DNA from: Streptomyces celluloflavus
Lineage (GTDB): Bacteria; Actinomycetota; Actinomycetes; Streptomycetales; Streptomycetaceae
Length of the DNA stretch: 64,000 bases
Assembly (NCBI GenBank): GCA_000720995.1
Contig: JOEL01000014.1
Location: 62,001-126,000, forward strand
Direction: 5' to 3'
The translations under genes were made by a program, and so were the position numbers. The notes beneath the pieces were generated by a model. The model saw nothing but the letters and a program-made list of their open reading frames with translations, did not search any database and was not told where the DNA came from. Of this stretch, positions 51,621-60,091 are shown in pieces. The first letter of the stretch is position 1, and each line of letters begins with the position of its first letter.

Positions 51621-53084
51621 TCAGTGCGCGGGGGCCGCCACGAACCCGGCGGCGTCCGGCTCACCGCCCGCGGGGCGCCGCGGGCGGTCCGCCTCCTCGT
51701 GGCCGCCCCCGGCCCCGGCGTCCAGCGGACCGGGCCCGCCGTCCGGCCGCCGGCCGCCGAGGTGGTGGAAGACGAGGTTGAGGACGAGGGCGACCAGGCA
51801 GCCGGTGCTGATACCGGAGTCCAGGACGACCAGCAGGTCCTTCGGGAAGGCGTGGTAGAAGTCCGGTGCCGCGATCGGGATCAGGCCGATGCCGAGGGCC
51901 GCCGCCACGATCAGCGCGTTCTCGCCCTTCTCCAGCGCGGCCGAGGCCAGCGTCTGGATCCCGCTGGCGGCCACCGAGCCGAAGAGCACGATGCCCGCGC
52001 CGCCCAGGACCGGCAGCGGGACCAGTGAGATCACCGACGCGGCCACCGGGCACAGGCCCAGCACGATCAGGATGCCGCCGCTGGTCGCCACGACGAACCG
52101 GCTGCGCACCCCGGTCATCGCGACCAGGCCGATGTTCTGGGCGAAGGCGCTGTTGGCGAAGCCGTTGAAGAACGGGCTGACCGCAGTGCCCAGGGTGTCG
52201 GCGCGCAGTCCGCCCGCGATGGTGCGCTCGTCCGCCGGGCGGCCGACGATCCTGCCGAGGGCCAGTATGTCGGCCGTCGACTCGGTCATGCAGACCAGCA
52301 TGACCACGCACATCGAGACGATGGCGGCGAGTTCGAACCGCGGCGCCCCGAAGTGGAAGGGCACCGGGAAGCCGACGAGCTCCGCCCCGGCGAGGGCGGA
52401 GAACCGGGTGATCCCCACGGGTATCGCGATCAGCGTGCCGGCGACCAGGCCGAGCAGGATCGCGATCTGCCGGAGGAAGCCGCGCAGCACCCGGCGCAGC
52501 ACCAGCACGATGACGAAGGTCAGCGCGGCCGTCCCGATGTTCGCCAACGAGCCGTGGTCGGAGGCGTGTTCATTGCCGCCCTGGGACCATCTGAAGGCCA
52601 CCGGGAGCAGGGAGAGGCCGATCAGGGTGATGACGGTGCCGGTCACCACCGGCGGGAAGAACCGTACGAGCCGGGAGAAGTAGGGGGCTAACAGGAAGCC
52701 CAGCACACCGGCGACGAGCACCGCGCCGAAGATGACCGGCAGCGCGTGGCGGGGGCTCTGCGACTGGCCGATCGCGACCATCGGGGTGACGCCCGCGAAC
52801 GAGACGCCGTTGACGAAGGGGAGCTTCGCCCCGATCTTCCAGAAGCCCAGCGTCTGCAGCAGAGTGGCGATACCCGCCGTGAAGAGGCTGGCGCCCATCA
52901 GGAACGCGGTCTCGGCGGGGCCCAGACCGCAGGCCGGGCCGACGATCATCGGCGGGGCCACCACCCCCGCGTACATCGCGGCCACGTGCTGGAGGCCGCT
53001 GGTGACCATCTTGACGGGTGGGAGGGTCCGGTCGACCGGGTGCCTGCGGTCGGCCTCCGGCTGCTGCCCGGGGCGTGGGGCCAC
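51621..53084 (-). CDS. NCS2 nucleobase:cation symporter (urate/xanthine type)
   Basis: 487 residues with about 14 hydrophobic segments. The TM1 QH motif is in LQHVAAMYAG and the NCS2 signature region has CMTESTADILALGRIVGR with the conserved acidic residue. The C-terminus is Gly/Pro-rich and cytoplasmic. It imports urate, xanthine or uracil with protons. AGGAGG sits seven bases before GTG 53084. It lies just downstream of the urate genes in the same direction, so a purine substrate is likely. Confidence 0.9.
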   Translation of the reverse strand: MAPRPGQQPEADRRHPVDRTLPPVKMVTSGLQHVAAMYAGVVAPPMIVGPACGLGPAETAFLMGASLFTAGIATLLQTLGFWKIGAKLPFVNGVSFAGVTPMVAIGQSQSPRHALPVIFGAVLVAGVLGFLLAPYFSRLVRFFPPVVTGTVITLIGLSLLPVAFRWSQGGNEHASDHGSLANIGTAALTFVIVLVLRRVLRGFLRQIAILLGLVAGTLIAIPVGITRFSALAGAELVGFPVPFHFGAPRFELAAIVSMCVVMLVCMTESTADILALGRIVGRPADERTIAGGLRADTLGTAVSPFFNGFANSAFAQNIGLVAMTGVRSRFVVATSGGILIVLGLCPVAASVISLVPLPVLGGAGIVLFGSVAASGIQTLASAALEKGENALIVAAALGIGLIPIAAPDFYHAFPKDLLVVLDSGISTGCLVALVLNLVFHHLGGRRPDGGPGPLDAGAGGGHEEADRPRRPAGGEPDAAGFVAAPAH

Positions 53085-53434
53085 TGCGGGCCTCCTGTCG
53101 TTTTCTGCGCCGCCTTGAACGGGCGGGGCGAGGCTGTCACGGAGGGCGTGCGGAGTGGTGCGTGGGGCGGGAGGTCGTGCGAGGGAGGAGGGAGAGCGAA
53201 GGGGGGACGAGGGGGGCGAGGGGGGGTGCGCAGCCGGGCGGGCCGGTGGCGCGCGGCGGAGCGGCGGTGCGGCGGTGCGGCGGTGGACCGGCCCGGGGGC
53301 GCAAGGGTGCTCTCCCCGCGCCCCCGGGTCCGGCGCCCGCGGATCCCGCTCGGATCCACGGGCCCGGCCGGGAGCCGTCCCTCCCGGCCCGTTCGGGGGC
53401 GGTACACGTCAACGGCGGACCGCCGGAAGGTAGT
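53085..53434. other. Gene-free GC-rich region
   Basis: Contains three tandem GCGGCGGT units (53261-53284) and runs of GGGGGG. No supported gene. A promoter for the permease is expected here but no convincing -35/-10 pair is visible. Confidence 0.35.
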
Positions 53435-54850
53435 TCAGCCCGCGGCGGCGATCCGGGCCAGCCGCCGGGCCTCGGTGCGCGCGGTGCGGGCGAGGGTGTC
53501 CTCGTCGACGCGGGTCAGGCGGTTGCCCTCGACGACCGGGACGCCGCCCACCAGGGAGAGCGTGACCGGGGCGGCGGCGCCGAAGACCAGGGCGGTGACC
53601 GGGTCGGCGATGGAGGAGTGACCGAGGCCGTCCAGCTTCCACAGCACCAGATCGGCGAGCTTGCCCGCCTCCAGCGAGCCGATCTCGGCGGTCCGGCCGA
53701 GGACCTGCGCGCCCCCGTAGGTGCCCAGCCGCAGTGCCTGGCGGGCGTTGAGGGCGGCCTCGCGGTGCGGGCCTAGGCGGTTGACGAGCAGGGCGTTGCG
53801 CAGTTCGGTGTGGAGTTCGCCGGACTCGTTGGAGGCGGTACCGTCCACGCCGAGGCCGACCGGGACGCCGGCCGCGAGCAGGTCGGGGACGCGGGCGATA
53901 CCGGCGGCGAGGCGAGCGTTGGAGGACGGGCAGTGCGCGACGCCGGTGCCGGTGCGGGCGAAGGCGTCGATATCGGAATCGTGCAGATGGACGCAGTGCG
54001 CCATCCAGACGTCGTCGCCCAGCCAGCCGGTGGACGCGAGGTAGTCGGTGGGGCCCATGCCGAAGAGCCGGCGGCAGAACGCCTCCTCCTCGACGGTCTC
54101 CGACCCGTGGGTGTGCAGCCGCACCCCCTTGCGGCGGGCCAACTCGGCGCTCTGTCGCAGGAGTTCGGTGGAGACGGTGAACGGCGAGCAGGGCGCCGCG
54201 GCGATGTGCACCATCGACCCGAAGGAGCGGTCGTGGTGGGCGTCGATGGCCGCTTCGGTCGCCAGCAGGGCGCCCTCGGTGGTCTCCACGGCGAAGTCCG
54301 GCGGCAGCCCGCCGTCCTTCGCCCCGCGGTCCATGGAGCCGCGGGCCAGGGTGATCCGGGCACCGATCTCGGCGACCGCCGCCAGTTCGGCGCCGACCAG
54401 GTCGCCGGCGCCCTCGGGGAAGATGTAGTGGTGGTCGCTGACGGTGGTGGCGCCGCCCTTGACCAGCATGCCGAGCGAGCCCTGGGTGGCGGCGGCGAGC
54501 ATCGGGGCGTCGATACGGGCCCAGGTCGGGTAGAGCGCGACCAGCCAGTCGAACAGGTTGTGGTCGGTGGCGAGTCCGCGGGTGAGCCACTGGTAGAAGT
54601 GGTGGTGGGTGTTGACCAGGCCGGGGGTGGCCAGTTGCCCCGTACCGTCGATCCGGCGGACGACGTGCGCCAGGTCCGCGGGGGCCCGGCCCGCGCCCAC
54701 CGACTCGATGACGTCCCCGGCGACGACGACATGGCCGGTGGCGTACTCGGTGTCGTGGGCGTCGACGGTGGCGATGGCGCAGTTCTCGATGACGATCCGC
54801 GCGACCGCGTGGTCCTCGACCGCGCGGTCCGTGGATCCCGGTGCAGCCAT
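53435..54850 (-). CDS. 8-oxoguanine deaminase/amidohydrolase
   Basis: 471 residues, AtzF/TrzN-type metallo-dependent hydrolase. NTHHHFYQW (metal ligands at 82-84), a later His in LHTHGSE, HCVHLHDSD, and the Asp in GLGVDGTASNES, the signature of the 8-oxoguanine deaminase subgroup. It converts 8-oxoguanine to urate and ammonia, feeding urate oxidase encoded immediately upstream. GAAGGAAGC precedes ATG 54850. Confidence 0.88.
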   Translation of the reverse strand: MAAPGSTDRAVEDHAVARIVIENCAIATVDAHDTEYATGHVVVAGDVIESVGAGRAPADLAHVVRRIDGTGQLATPGLVNTHHHFYQWLTRGLATDHNLFDWLVALYPTWARIDAPMLAAATQGSLGMLVKGGATTVSDHHYIFPEGAGDLVGAELAAVAEIGARITLARGSMDRGAKDGGLPPDFAVETTEGALLATEAAIDAHHDRSFGSMVHIAAAPCSPFTVSTELLRQSAELARRKGVRLHTHGSETVEEEAFCRRLFGMGPTDYLASTGWLGDDVWMAHCVHLHDSDIDAFARTGTGVAHCPSSNARLAAGIARVPDLLAAGVPVGLGVDGTASNESGELHTELRNALLVNRLGPHREAALNARQALRLGTYGGAQVLGRTAEIGSLEAGKLADLVLWKLDGLGHSSIADPVTALVFGAAAPVTLSLVGGVPVVEGNRLTRVDEDTLARTARTEARRLARIAAAG

Positions 54851-54987
54851 GGCGCTTCCTTCTTCTGTGACGGGTGAGGGGGATGCCCCGCGCCGGCCCT
54901 CGCGGGATCCGGAGGCGCGCCCTCCCCGGTGTGGGGAGGGGAGGGACGCGTGACACGGCGAGCCGGGTAAGGGCCGTCAGGGGCCGG

Positions 54988-55929
54988 TCAGATGGTGGTC
55001 AGGTCCAGTGGGATCCGGGCTTCGGCGCCGTCGCGCAGCACCGTGGCCTCTATCAGGCCGTACGGACGGTCCGCCGCGTGGTACACGGCGCCGTCGGCGG
55101 TGTCGTTCTCCAGACCGAACAGCTTGAGGTCCACGAGGAAGTGATGCTTGTTCGGCATCGAGAAGCGGATCTCCTCGACCTCGGGGCGGTGCTCGATGAC
55201 GCGCGAACCCATCTGGTAGAGGGTCTGCTGGAGGGAGAGGCTGTAGGTCTCCGCGAAGGCTTGCAGCAGGTGCGTCCTGACCTGCTCGTAGGAATGCTCC
55301 CAGTCGGGCATCGGCTGCGCGTCGCCGGTCCAGTCGAACCGCCAGCGGCTGGAGACCTCGGTGGCGAGGATGCGGTCGTACGCCTCCTGGAGGGTGGTGT
55401 ACCTGTCCTTGATATAGCCCCAGAACTCCGAGTTGGTGGAGTTCAGCACGACCAGGTCCTTCAGGCCGGAGACGACCTCCCAGGTCTCGCCGTCGTAGGT
55501 GATCTGGGTGAGGCGGGTCTCCTGGCCCTTGCGGGCGAAGGAGTGCCGGACCTCGTCGGCGCCGGGGGCGGCGGTGGCGATCCGCTCCCAGGCGTACTCC
55601 TCTATACGGATCCGCGCCCGGGTGATCGGTTCCTGGCTGGTCACGAAGTGCCGGGCCAGGTGGATGCCGAACTGTTCGGCCGATGCGATGCCGTGTTCCT
55701 TGGCGAAGGCGAACACGGTGTTCTTGGTGGTGTCGGTGGGCAGGCAGTTGGCGTTGGAGCCGGAGAGGTGGACCTCTTCGAGGTCGCCGGAGAGTGCGAC
55801 CGAGACGTTGAGGTCCCTGATGTGGTGGGTGCCGCCGTCACGGGTGATCTTGACGACGCGGTTCTCCGCCTTGCCGTACTGGTTCTGGCCGAGAATCGCG
55901 GGGCGGGCCGGGCGGTGCTGAACGGTCAT
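54988..55929 (-). CDS. Urate oxidase (factor-independent)
   Basis: 313 residues, two T-fold domains. The first has QNQYGKAENRVVKITRDG with the active-site Lys, and CLPTDTTKNTVFAFAKEHG with the catalytic Thr-Lys neighbourhood. The second has NSTNSEFWGYIKDRYTTL and MPNKHHFLVDLKLFG. It oxidises urate to 5-hydroxyisourate with O2 and no cofactor. It lies between the HIU hydrolase gene (7 bp away) and the deaminase in one minus-strand operon. Confidence 0.95.
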   Translation of the reverse strand: MTVQHRPARPAILGQNQYGKAENRVVKITRDGGTHHIRDLNVSVALSGDLEEVHLSGSNANCLPTDTTKNTVFAFAKEHGIASAEQFGIHLARHFVTSQEPITRARIRIEEYAWERIATAAPGADEVRHSFARKGQETRLTQITYDGETWEVVSGLKDLVVLNSTNSEFWGYIKDRYTTLQEAYDRILATEVSSRWRFDWTGDAQPMPDWEHSYEQVRTHLLQAFAETYSLSLQQTLYQMGSRVIEHRPEVEEIRFSMPNKHHFLVDLKLFGLENDTADGAVYHAADRPYGLIEATVLRDGAEARIPLDLTTI

Positions 55930-55936
55930 GTCGGTG

Positions 55937-56290
55937 CTAGCTCCCTCGGTATACGGAGTAGCCGAATGGGTTGAGCAGCAGCGGTACGTGATGATGCTCG
56001 CCCGGCCGGACGGCGAAGGTGACCGCCACTTCCGGGAAGAAGGCACCGCTGTCCGCGGCGTACTCCTCGACGGCGAAGACGAGGCGTGCGTGGGTGGTGC
56101 CCGCCGGCAGGGCCGGCAAGTCCGTGCAGCGTCCGTCCGCGTCGGTCGTGGCCGCGGCGTGCGCGATCCAGACGCTGTCGGGGCCGGAGCGCACCGCCAG
56201 GTTGACGGCGACGCCCGCCGCGGGGCGGCCCGCGCTGGTGTCCAGGATGTGCGTGGACACCGACGCCGGTGCGGCCGTCGTACCGCTCAT
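55937..56290 (-). CDS. uraH: 5-hydroxyisourate hydrolase (transthyretin-like)
   Basis: 117 residues. VSTHILDTSAGRPAAGVAV carries the N-terminal active-site His, HHHVPLLLNPFGYSVYRGS the C-terminal signature ending YRGS. It hydrolyses 5-hydroxyisourate to OHCU. ATG 56290 overlaps the OHCU decarboxylase stop as ATGA. Confidence 0.94.
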   Translation of the reverse strand: MSGTTAAPASVSTHILDTSAGRPAAGVAVNLAVRSGPDSVWIAHAAATTDADGRCTDLPALPAGTTHARLVFAVEEYAADSGAFFPEVAVTFAVRPGEHHHVPLLLNPFGYSVYRGS

Positions 56291-56808
56291 ACCGTGCCTC
56301 CTTCCGCGCGTTCGGTCAGGCGGGTCAGCCGAAGCCGGTTGATCTCGGCGAGCTCGCCGCGGACGATCTCCCGTTCCTCTTCCGGTGCGTTGCCGATCCG
56401 GTGCCGGATGGCGTCCCGCAGGTGTTCCGCGGTGCGGCCGGCGGCGCGGATCAGGAAGACCTGGCCGAACTTCTCCTGGTAGTCCAGGTTCAGTTGGCGC
56501 ATCTCCGCCGTGAGTGCGGCGGAGGCGCCGGCCATACCGCGCTGTTCGCGGGCGGCGGCCGCATCGCCCGGCTCCGGCCGGCCGATGGGCGGATGCCCGG
56601 CCATCGCCTCGGCCAGGTCCGCCGCGGTCAGTTCGGCCACGGCGGCGTCGTTCGCGGCGTACAGGGCGTCGGTGGTGGCGTACGGGCGCCGGGCGAGCAG
56701 GCGCGCGGCCCATGCCCGGCTGGTACACACCTGGTGCAGTGCGGCCTGCGCCGCGTTGTCGTCGGCTGCGTTGAACCGGGTCAGGCCCGGTGGCGGGAGC
56801 GAGGACAC
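56287..56808 (-). CDS. uraD: OHCU decarboxylase
   Basis: 173 residues, all-helical. The active-site segment AMAGHPPIGRPEPGD has the catalytic His, LNLDYQEKFGQVFLIRAAG the conserved KFG.VF motif, and the C-terminus has RHRIGNAPEEEREIVRGEL. It decarboxylates OHCU to S-allantoin. GTG 56808 has GGAGG six bases upstream. It is the first gene of the operon uraD-uraH-urate oxidase-8-oxoguanine deaminase-permease. Confidence 0.93.
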   Translation of the reverse strand: MSSLPPPGLTRFNAADDNAAQAALHQVCTSRAWAARLLARRPYATTDALYAANDAAVAELTAADLAEAMAGHPPIGRPEPGDAAAAREQRGMAGASAALTAEMRQLNLDYQEKFGQVFLIRAAGRTAEHLRDAIRHRIGNAPEEEREIVRGELAEINRLRLTRLTERAEGGTV

Positions 56809-56854
56809 AGACAGCCTCCGTGGCCTGATGCTGGACGGCTCTGCTGGCTGGAGA

Positions 56855-56895
56855 CAGCTAAGACCCCCCGCAACACCGCGTCAACACTTTGTTGA
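56855..56895 (-). promoter_or_regulatory. Urate operon promoter with operator
   Basis: On the minus strand: -35 TTGACG (56879-56884), 18-bp spacer, -10 TAGCTG (56855-56860). TCAACA-CTT-TGTTGA (56881-56895) overlaps the -35 and matches the repeat before allantoinase. Confidence 0.6.
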
Positions 56896-56977
56896 AAACT
56901 CGGCAACGCCCGAGCCGCCGCCCGGGAAACCCGGACGGCGGCTCGCGGGATCGGGGCGCGCCCCGGGCCGGTGCGCC

Positions 56978-57358
56978 TCAGTCGGTCTCCTTGGCGGCGT
57001 TCTCCCTGTTCAGGTAGTTGTAGACGGTGAAGCGGCTGACACCGAGGGCGTTCGCGACGATCTCCACACCGTGCCGTACGGAGAAGGCCCCGCGGGTCTC
57101 CAGAACCCGCACCACCGACTGCTTGGTCTTGCGGTCAAGTTCGGCGAGCGGCATACCGTGCCGGCGCCGGAGTTCGGCCAGGAGGTGGTCGAGCGAGTCC
57201 GACAGATGCGGGAGCCGCACGGCCACCCGGTCCACGCCCTCCCAGACCAGGACGACATCGTCACCCTGCGCCAGGTCCGGCGCGACCAACTGCCCGCCCA
57301 TCGCCTCCACCAGCGGCTTCACCGCCTCGACGAACGGGTGGTCGACGGGCCCGGTCAT
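56978..57358 (-). CDS. DauR/YheO-type helix-turn-helix protein
   Basis: 126 residues. The N-terminal ~60 residues are a short sensory or dimer region with no family assigned. The C-terminus has the HTH_22 signature: LDRKTKQSVVRVLETRGAF, RHGVEIVANALGVSRFTVYN, YLN. It is co-translated with the upstream small gene (ATGA at 57355-57358) and lies directly upstream of the urate operon, so it is a candidate regulator of purine genes alongside the IclR protein. Confidence 0.8.
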   Translation of the reverse strand: MTGPVDHPFVEAVKPLVEAMGGQLVAPDLAQGDDVVLVWEGVDRVAVRLPHLSDSLDHLLAELRRRHGMPLAELDRKTKQSVVRVLETRGAFSVRHGVEIVANALGVSRFTVYNYLNRENAAKETD

Positions 57359-57624
57359 ACGGCGCCCCCCGCGGCCCCGTCGGCTCCCGCTATCACATTG
57401 ACCTGTACGGAGATCCGGGTGGCGCCCGCCGCCAGCGATTCGCGCAGCAGGGCGGCCACCACGTCGAGCACCCGGTCCGCGTCACCCTCGGCCGTGTTGC
57501 CGAACGGACCGACGTCCACGGCGTCCAACTCGGCGCCCGTCACCACCTCCCGCCCCACCACCGCATGGGCGGGCGCCTCGTCCAGATCGAACGGCTCCGT
57601 CGTGAATTCCAGTCTCAATCGCAC
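57355..57624 (-). CDS. Small conserved protein, thiamine-binding-like fold suspected
   Basis: 89 residues from GTG 57624: RLRLEFTTEPFDLDEAPAHA, VDVGPFGNTAEGDADRVLD and a closing ATRISVQVNVI. The beta-alpha-beta pattern recalls MTH1187/YkoF-type ligand-binding proteins, but this is a guess. It is the first gene of a pair with the HTH regulator and may be its ligand sensor. Confidence 0.6.
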   Translation of the reverse strand: MRLRLEFTTEPFDLDEAPAHAVVGREVVTGAELDAVDVGPFGNTAEGDADRVLDVVAALLRESLAAGATRISVQVNVIAGADGAAGGAV

Positions 57625-57708
57625 GGCGCTCAACCTACGCGCGCTCCGCCCCGGCCACCAGAAATCGCCCCGCCCCCTCTTGACAGCCCTCGAACGGGCC
57701 GGGCAGGG

Positions 57709-57744
57709 TTCCAGTAACCAGAAACTAAATTCCATATTCCGGAA
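57709..57744 (+). promoter_or_regulatory. Two TTCC-N7-RGAA boxes before the isomerase gene
   Basis: TTCC-AGTAACC-AGAA (57709-57723) and TTCC-ATATTCC-GGAA (57730-57744) are spaced 21 bp apart, two helical turns. The second overlaps the ribosome site GGAAGGAG. The same box lies in the aceB promoter spacer. They sit in the divergent region between the HTH pair and the isomerase gene. Confidence 0.55.
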
Positions 57745-57759
57745 GGAGTGACGCGCCCC

Positions 57760-58599
57760 ATGGGATTCCCGGACACGCGCTTCAGCGTCAATCTGTCGAT
57801 CCTGTTCACCGAACTCCCGCTGCGGGAGCGGCCCGCGGCGGCCGCGGCGGCGGGTTTCACCGCGGTGGAGCTGTGGTGGCCGTGGCCGGACGCCCCGGTC
57901 CCGGAGCGCGCCGAACTCGACTCGCTGCGCACGGCGTTGGAGGACGCGGGGACGCGGCTGGTGGGGCTGAACTTCTACGCGGGGCAACTGCCGGGCCCGG
58001 ACCGGGGAGCGCTGTCCGTCCCGGGTGCGCTGTCGCGGGGATTCCGGGCGAACGTCCCGGTGGCGGTGGACTTCGCCCGCTCCCTGGGGTGCACCTCCTT
58101 CAATGCCCTCTACGGCAACCGGGTCGCGGGGGTCCCGGCGGCGGAACAGGACGCGCTGGCGCTCTCGAATCTGACGCTGGCGGCCCGCGCGGTCGCGGCG
58201 GCCGGGGGCACGCTGCTGATCGAGGCGCTCAACGCGGCGGAGTCCCCGGCCTGTCCGATCGTCAGCACCCCGCGGGCGATGGAGGTCGTGGACGCGGTGA
58301 ACGCCGCGACGGGCCTCGACAACGCCCGGTTCCTGATGGACCTTTACCACCTGTCGATGAACGGCGAGGACCTGGCCGAGGTCATCGACCGCCATACCGC
58401 GCGGACCGGGCACGTCCAGATCGCCGACACCCCCGGCCGCGGCGCACCGGGCACCGGAACGCTGGACTTCGCCGCGCTGCTGGACCGGCTGCGGAAGAAC
58501 GGCTACGCCGGCTGGACCGGTCTGGAATACCGGCCGGACGGTGCCACCGGCGACGCGGCCTTCGCCTGGCTGCCGCGGCCGCTGCGCGCCGCCCGCTGA
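57760..58599 (+). CDS. hyi: Hydroxypyruvate isomerase
   Basis: 279 residues, xylose isomerase-like TIM barrel. RFSVNLSILFTELPLRER at the start, the metal-binding Glu in LLIEALNAAESP, DLYHLSMNGEDL, the His of GHVQIADTPGR and the last Glu in GLEYRPDG. It interconverts hydroxypyruvate and tartronate semialdehyde. ATG 57760 is preferred over GTG 57748. It is followed 102 bp later by the reductase of the same branch. Confidence 0.9.
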   Translation: MGFPDTRFSVNLSILFTELPLRERPAAAAAAGFTAVELWWPWPDAPVPERAELDSLRTALEDAGTRLVGLNFYAGQLPGPDRGALSVPGALSRGFRANVPVAVDFARSLGCTSFNALYGNRVAGVPAAEQDALALSNLTLAARAVAAAGGTLLIEALNAAESPACPIVSTPRAMEVVDAVNAATGLDNARFLMDLYHLSMNGEDLAEVIDRHTARTGHVQIADTPGRGAPGTGTLDFAALLDRLRKNGYAGWTGLEYRPDGATGDAAFAWLPRPLRAAR

Positions 58600-58701
58600 C
58601 CACCGTGATCGTCGGCCCGGGTCGGGTGCGTCGCGCCCGCCCGCGGGAGTACGCGTCCCGATGGGGCGGAAAGTCGAATCGAGCGGGAAAGAGGTGTCCG
58701 T

Positions 58702-59598
58702 ATGAGCAGCCTGCCCAGGATCGGGTGGATCGGACTGGGGATCATGGGTTCGCCCATGGCCGAGAATCTCCTCAAGGCCGGTTACGCCGTGACCGGTTAC
58801 ACGCTGGAGCGGCCCAAACTGGACCGGCTGGCCGCGGCCGGCGGCACCGCCGCCGCGTCCGTCGCCGAGACGGTGCGGGACGCGGACGTGGTCATCACGA
58901 TGGTGCCCGCCTCCCCCCAGGTCGAGGCGGTCGCCTACGGCCCCGACGGCATCCTCGCCCACGCCAGGCCCGGGACACTGCTGATCGATATGTCCTCGAT
59001 CACCCCGCAGACCTCCGTCGACCTCGCCGAGGCCGCCGGACGGCACGGGATCCGGGTGCTGGACGCGCCGGTCTCCGGCGGTGAGGCGGGTGCCGTCGAG
59101 GCGGTCCTGTCCATCATGGCCGGCGGCACCCAGGCCGACTTCGACGCGGCCCGGCCGATCCTGGAGACGCTGGGCAGGACCGTCATCCGGTGCGGACCGC
59201 ACGGTGCGGGCCAGACGGTCAAGGCAGCCAACCAGCTGATCGTCGCCGTCAACATCCAAGCCTGCGCCGAGGCCGTGGTCTTCCTGGAGAAGTCCGGCGT
59301 CGACCTCGCCGCCGCCCTCGACGTCCTGAACGGCGGTCTGGCCGGCTCCACCGTCCTGACCCGCAAGAAGGACAACTTCCGCGACCGTGACTTCGCGCCC
59401 GGCTTCCGTATCGACCTGCACCACAAGGACATGGGCATCGTCACCGACGCCGCCCGCGCGGTCGGCGCCGCCCTTCCCGTCGGCACGGTCGTCGCGGGCC
59501 TCGTCGCCGCCCTGCGCGCCCAGGGCGACGGCGGTCTCGACCACTCCGCCCTCCTCCGCGGCGTCGAACGCCTCTCCGGGCACCCCGCCGGCGCCTGA
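58702..59598 (+). CDS. glxR: 2-hydroxy-3-oxopropionate (tartronate semialdehyde) reductase
   Basis: 298 residues, beta-hydroxyacid dehydrogenase family. Dinucleotide motif GWIGLGIMGSPMAENLLKAG at about 8-27, substrate motif DAPVSGGEAGAVEA, the catalytic Lys in GQTVKAANQLIVA and FRIDLHHKDMGI at the end. It reduces tartronate semialdehyde to glycerate. Glyoxylate carboligase, which makes the substrate from glyoxylate, is not in the window. Confidence 0.92.
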   Translation: MSSLPRIGWIGLGIMGSPMAENLLKAGYAVTGYTLERPKLDRLAAAGGTAAASVAETVRDADVVITMVPASPQVEAVAYGPDGILAHARPGTLLIDMSSITPQTSVDLAEAAGRHGIRVLDAPVSGGEAGAVEAVLSIMAGGTQADFDAARPILETLGRTVIRCGPHGAGQTVKAANQLIVAVNIQACAEAVVFLEKSGVDLAAALDVLNGGLAGSTVLTRKKDNFRDRDFAPGFRIDLHHKDMGIVTDAARAVGAALPVGTVVAGLVAALRAQGDGGLDHSALLRGVERLSGHPAGA

Positions 59599-59640
59599 GC
59601 CCGGGGACGCGCCCGGACGCACCACCGGGCCTCGGGCCCC

Positions 59641-59685
59641 GGGCCCCGCGCTTCCGGGCCCCGCGCTTCCGGGCCCCGCGCTTCC
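59641..59685. repeat. Three tandem 15-bp repeats
   Basis: GGGCCCCGCGCTTCC is repeated exactly three times, with a partial copy before, starting 43 bp after glxR. The rest of 59599-60091 (493 bp) is GC-rich with no supported gene. Confidence 0.8.
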
Positions 59686-60091
59686 GGGCGGCGGCCGGGC
59701 CGACAATTTCCCTGTCGCGCCCAGGCCCGGCCGCCGCCCGGAACACCCCCCAACGCCCGCCCCCGCCGCCCCGGTTCACCACGGACCGGCGGGCGGCGGC
59801 CGGCTGTCGCGCGCATCCGTACCGTCCGGCCCGTTGCGGAGTGCCCAGCCCGTACGCGGCGGCAGCGCCTGCCGGGCCCCGTGGACGGCCCCGGTACGGG
59901 CACCACGTGCGCCGCCCACGCGCCCCGTGTGCGCCGTACTCCTCTCCCCGGATGCGCTGTGCTCCCCCGGATGTCTCCGCCCGTACTGCGCCGCTCGATG
60001 CATTCCGGCCTCGTCCGACCGCGTTTGGAGAGAGCATGGAAGGCGCCAGCAGAGCCGATCCGTCCGCCGATCTACCAGCCAGGAGCCGACC

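Noticed and set aside
48716-51664. 982-residue minus-strand frame
   Set aside because: It spans antisense of TetR, GNAT and chitosanase genes and has no recognisable domain; all three + strand genes are well supported.
59641-59685. 15-bp repeats as a CRISPR-like array or origin iterons
   Set aside because: Units are contiguous with no spacers, only three copies, and no replication or cas gene is nearby.
57355-59706. 783-residue minus-strand frame over hydroxypyruvate isomerase and the reductase
   Set aside because: Antisense shadow in its upstream part; only its last ~89 codons (57355-57624) are accepted as a separate small gene.
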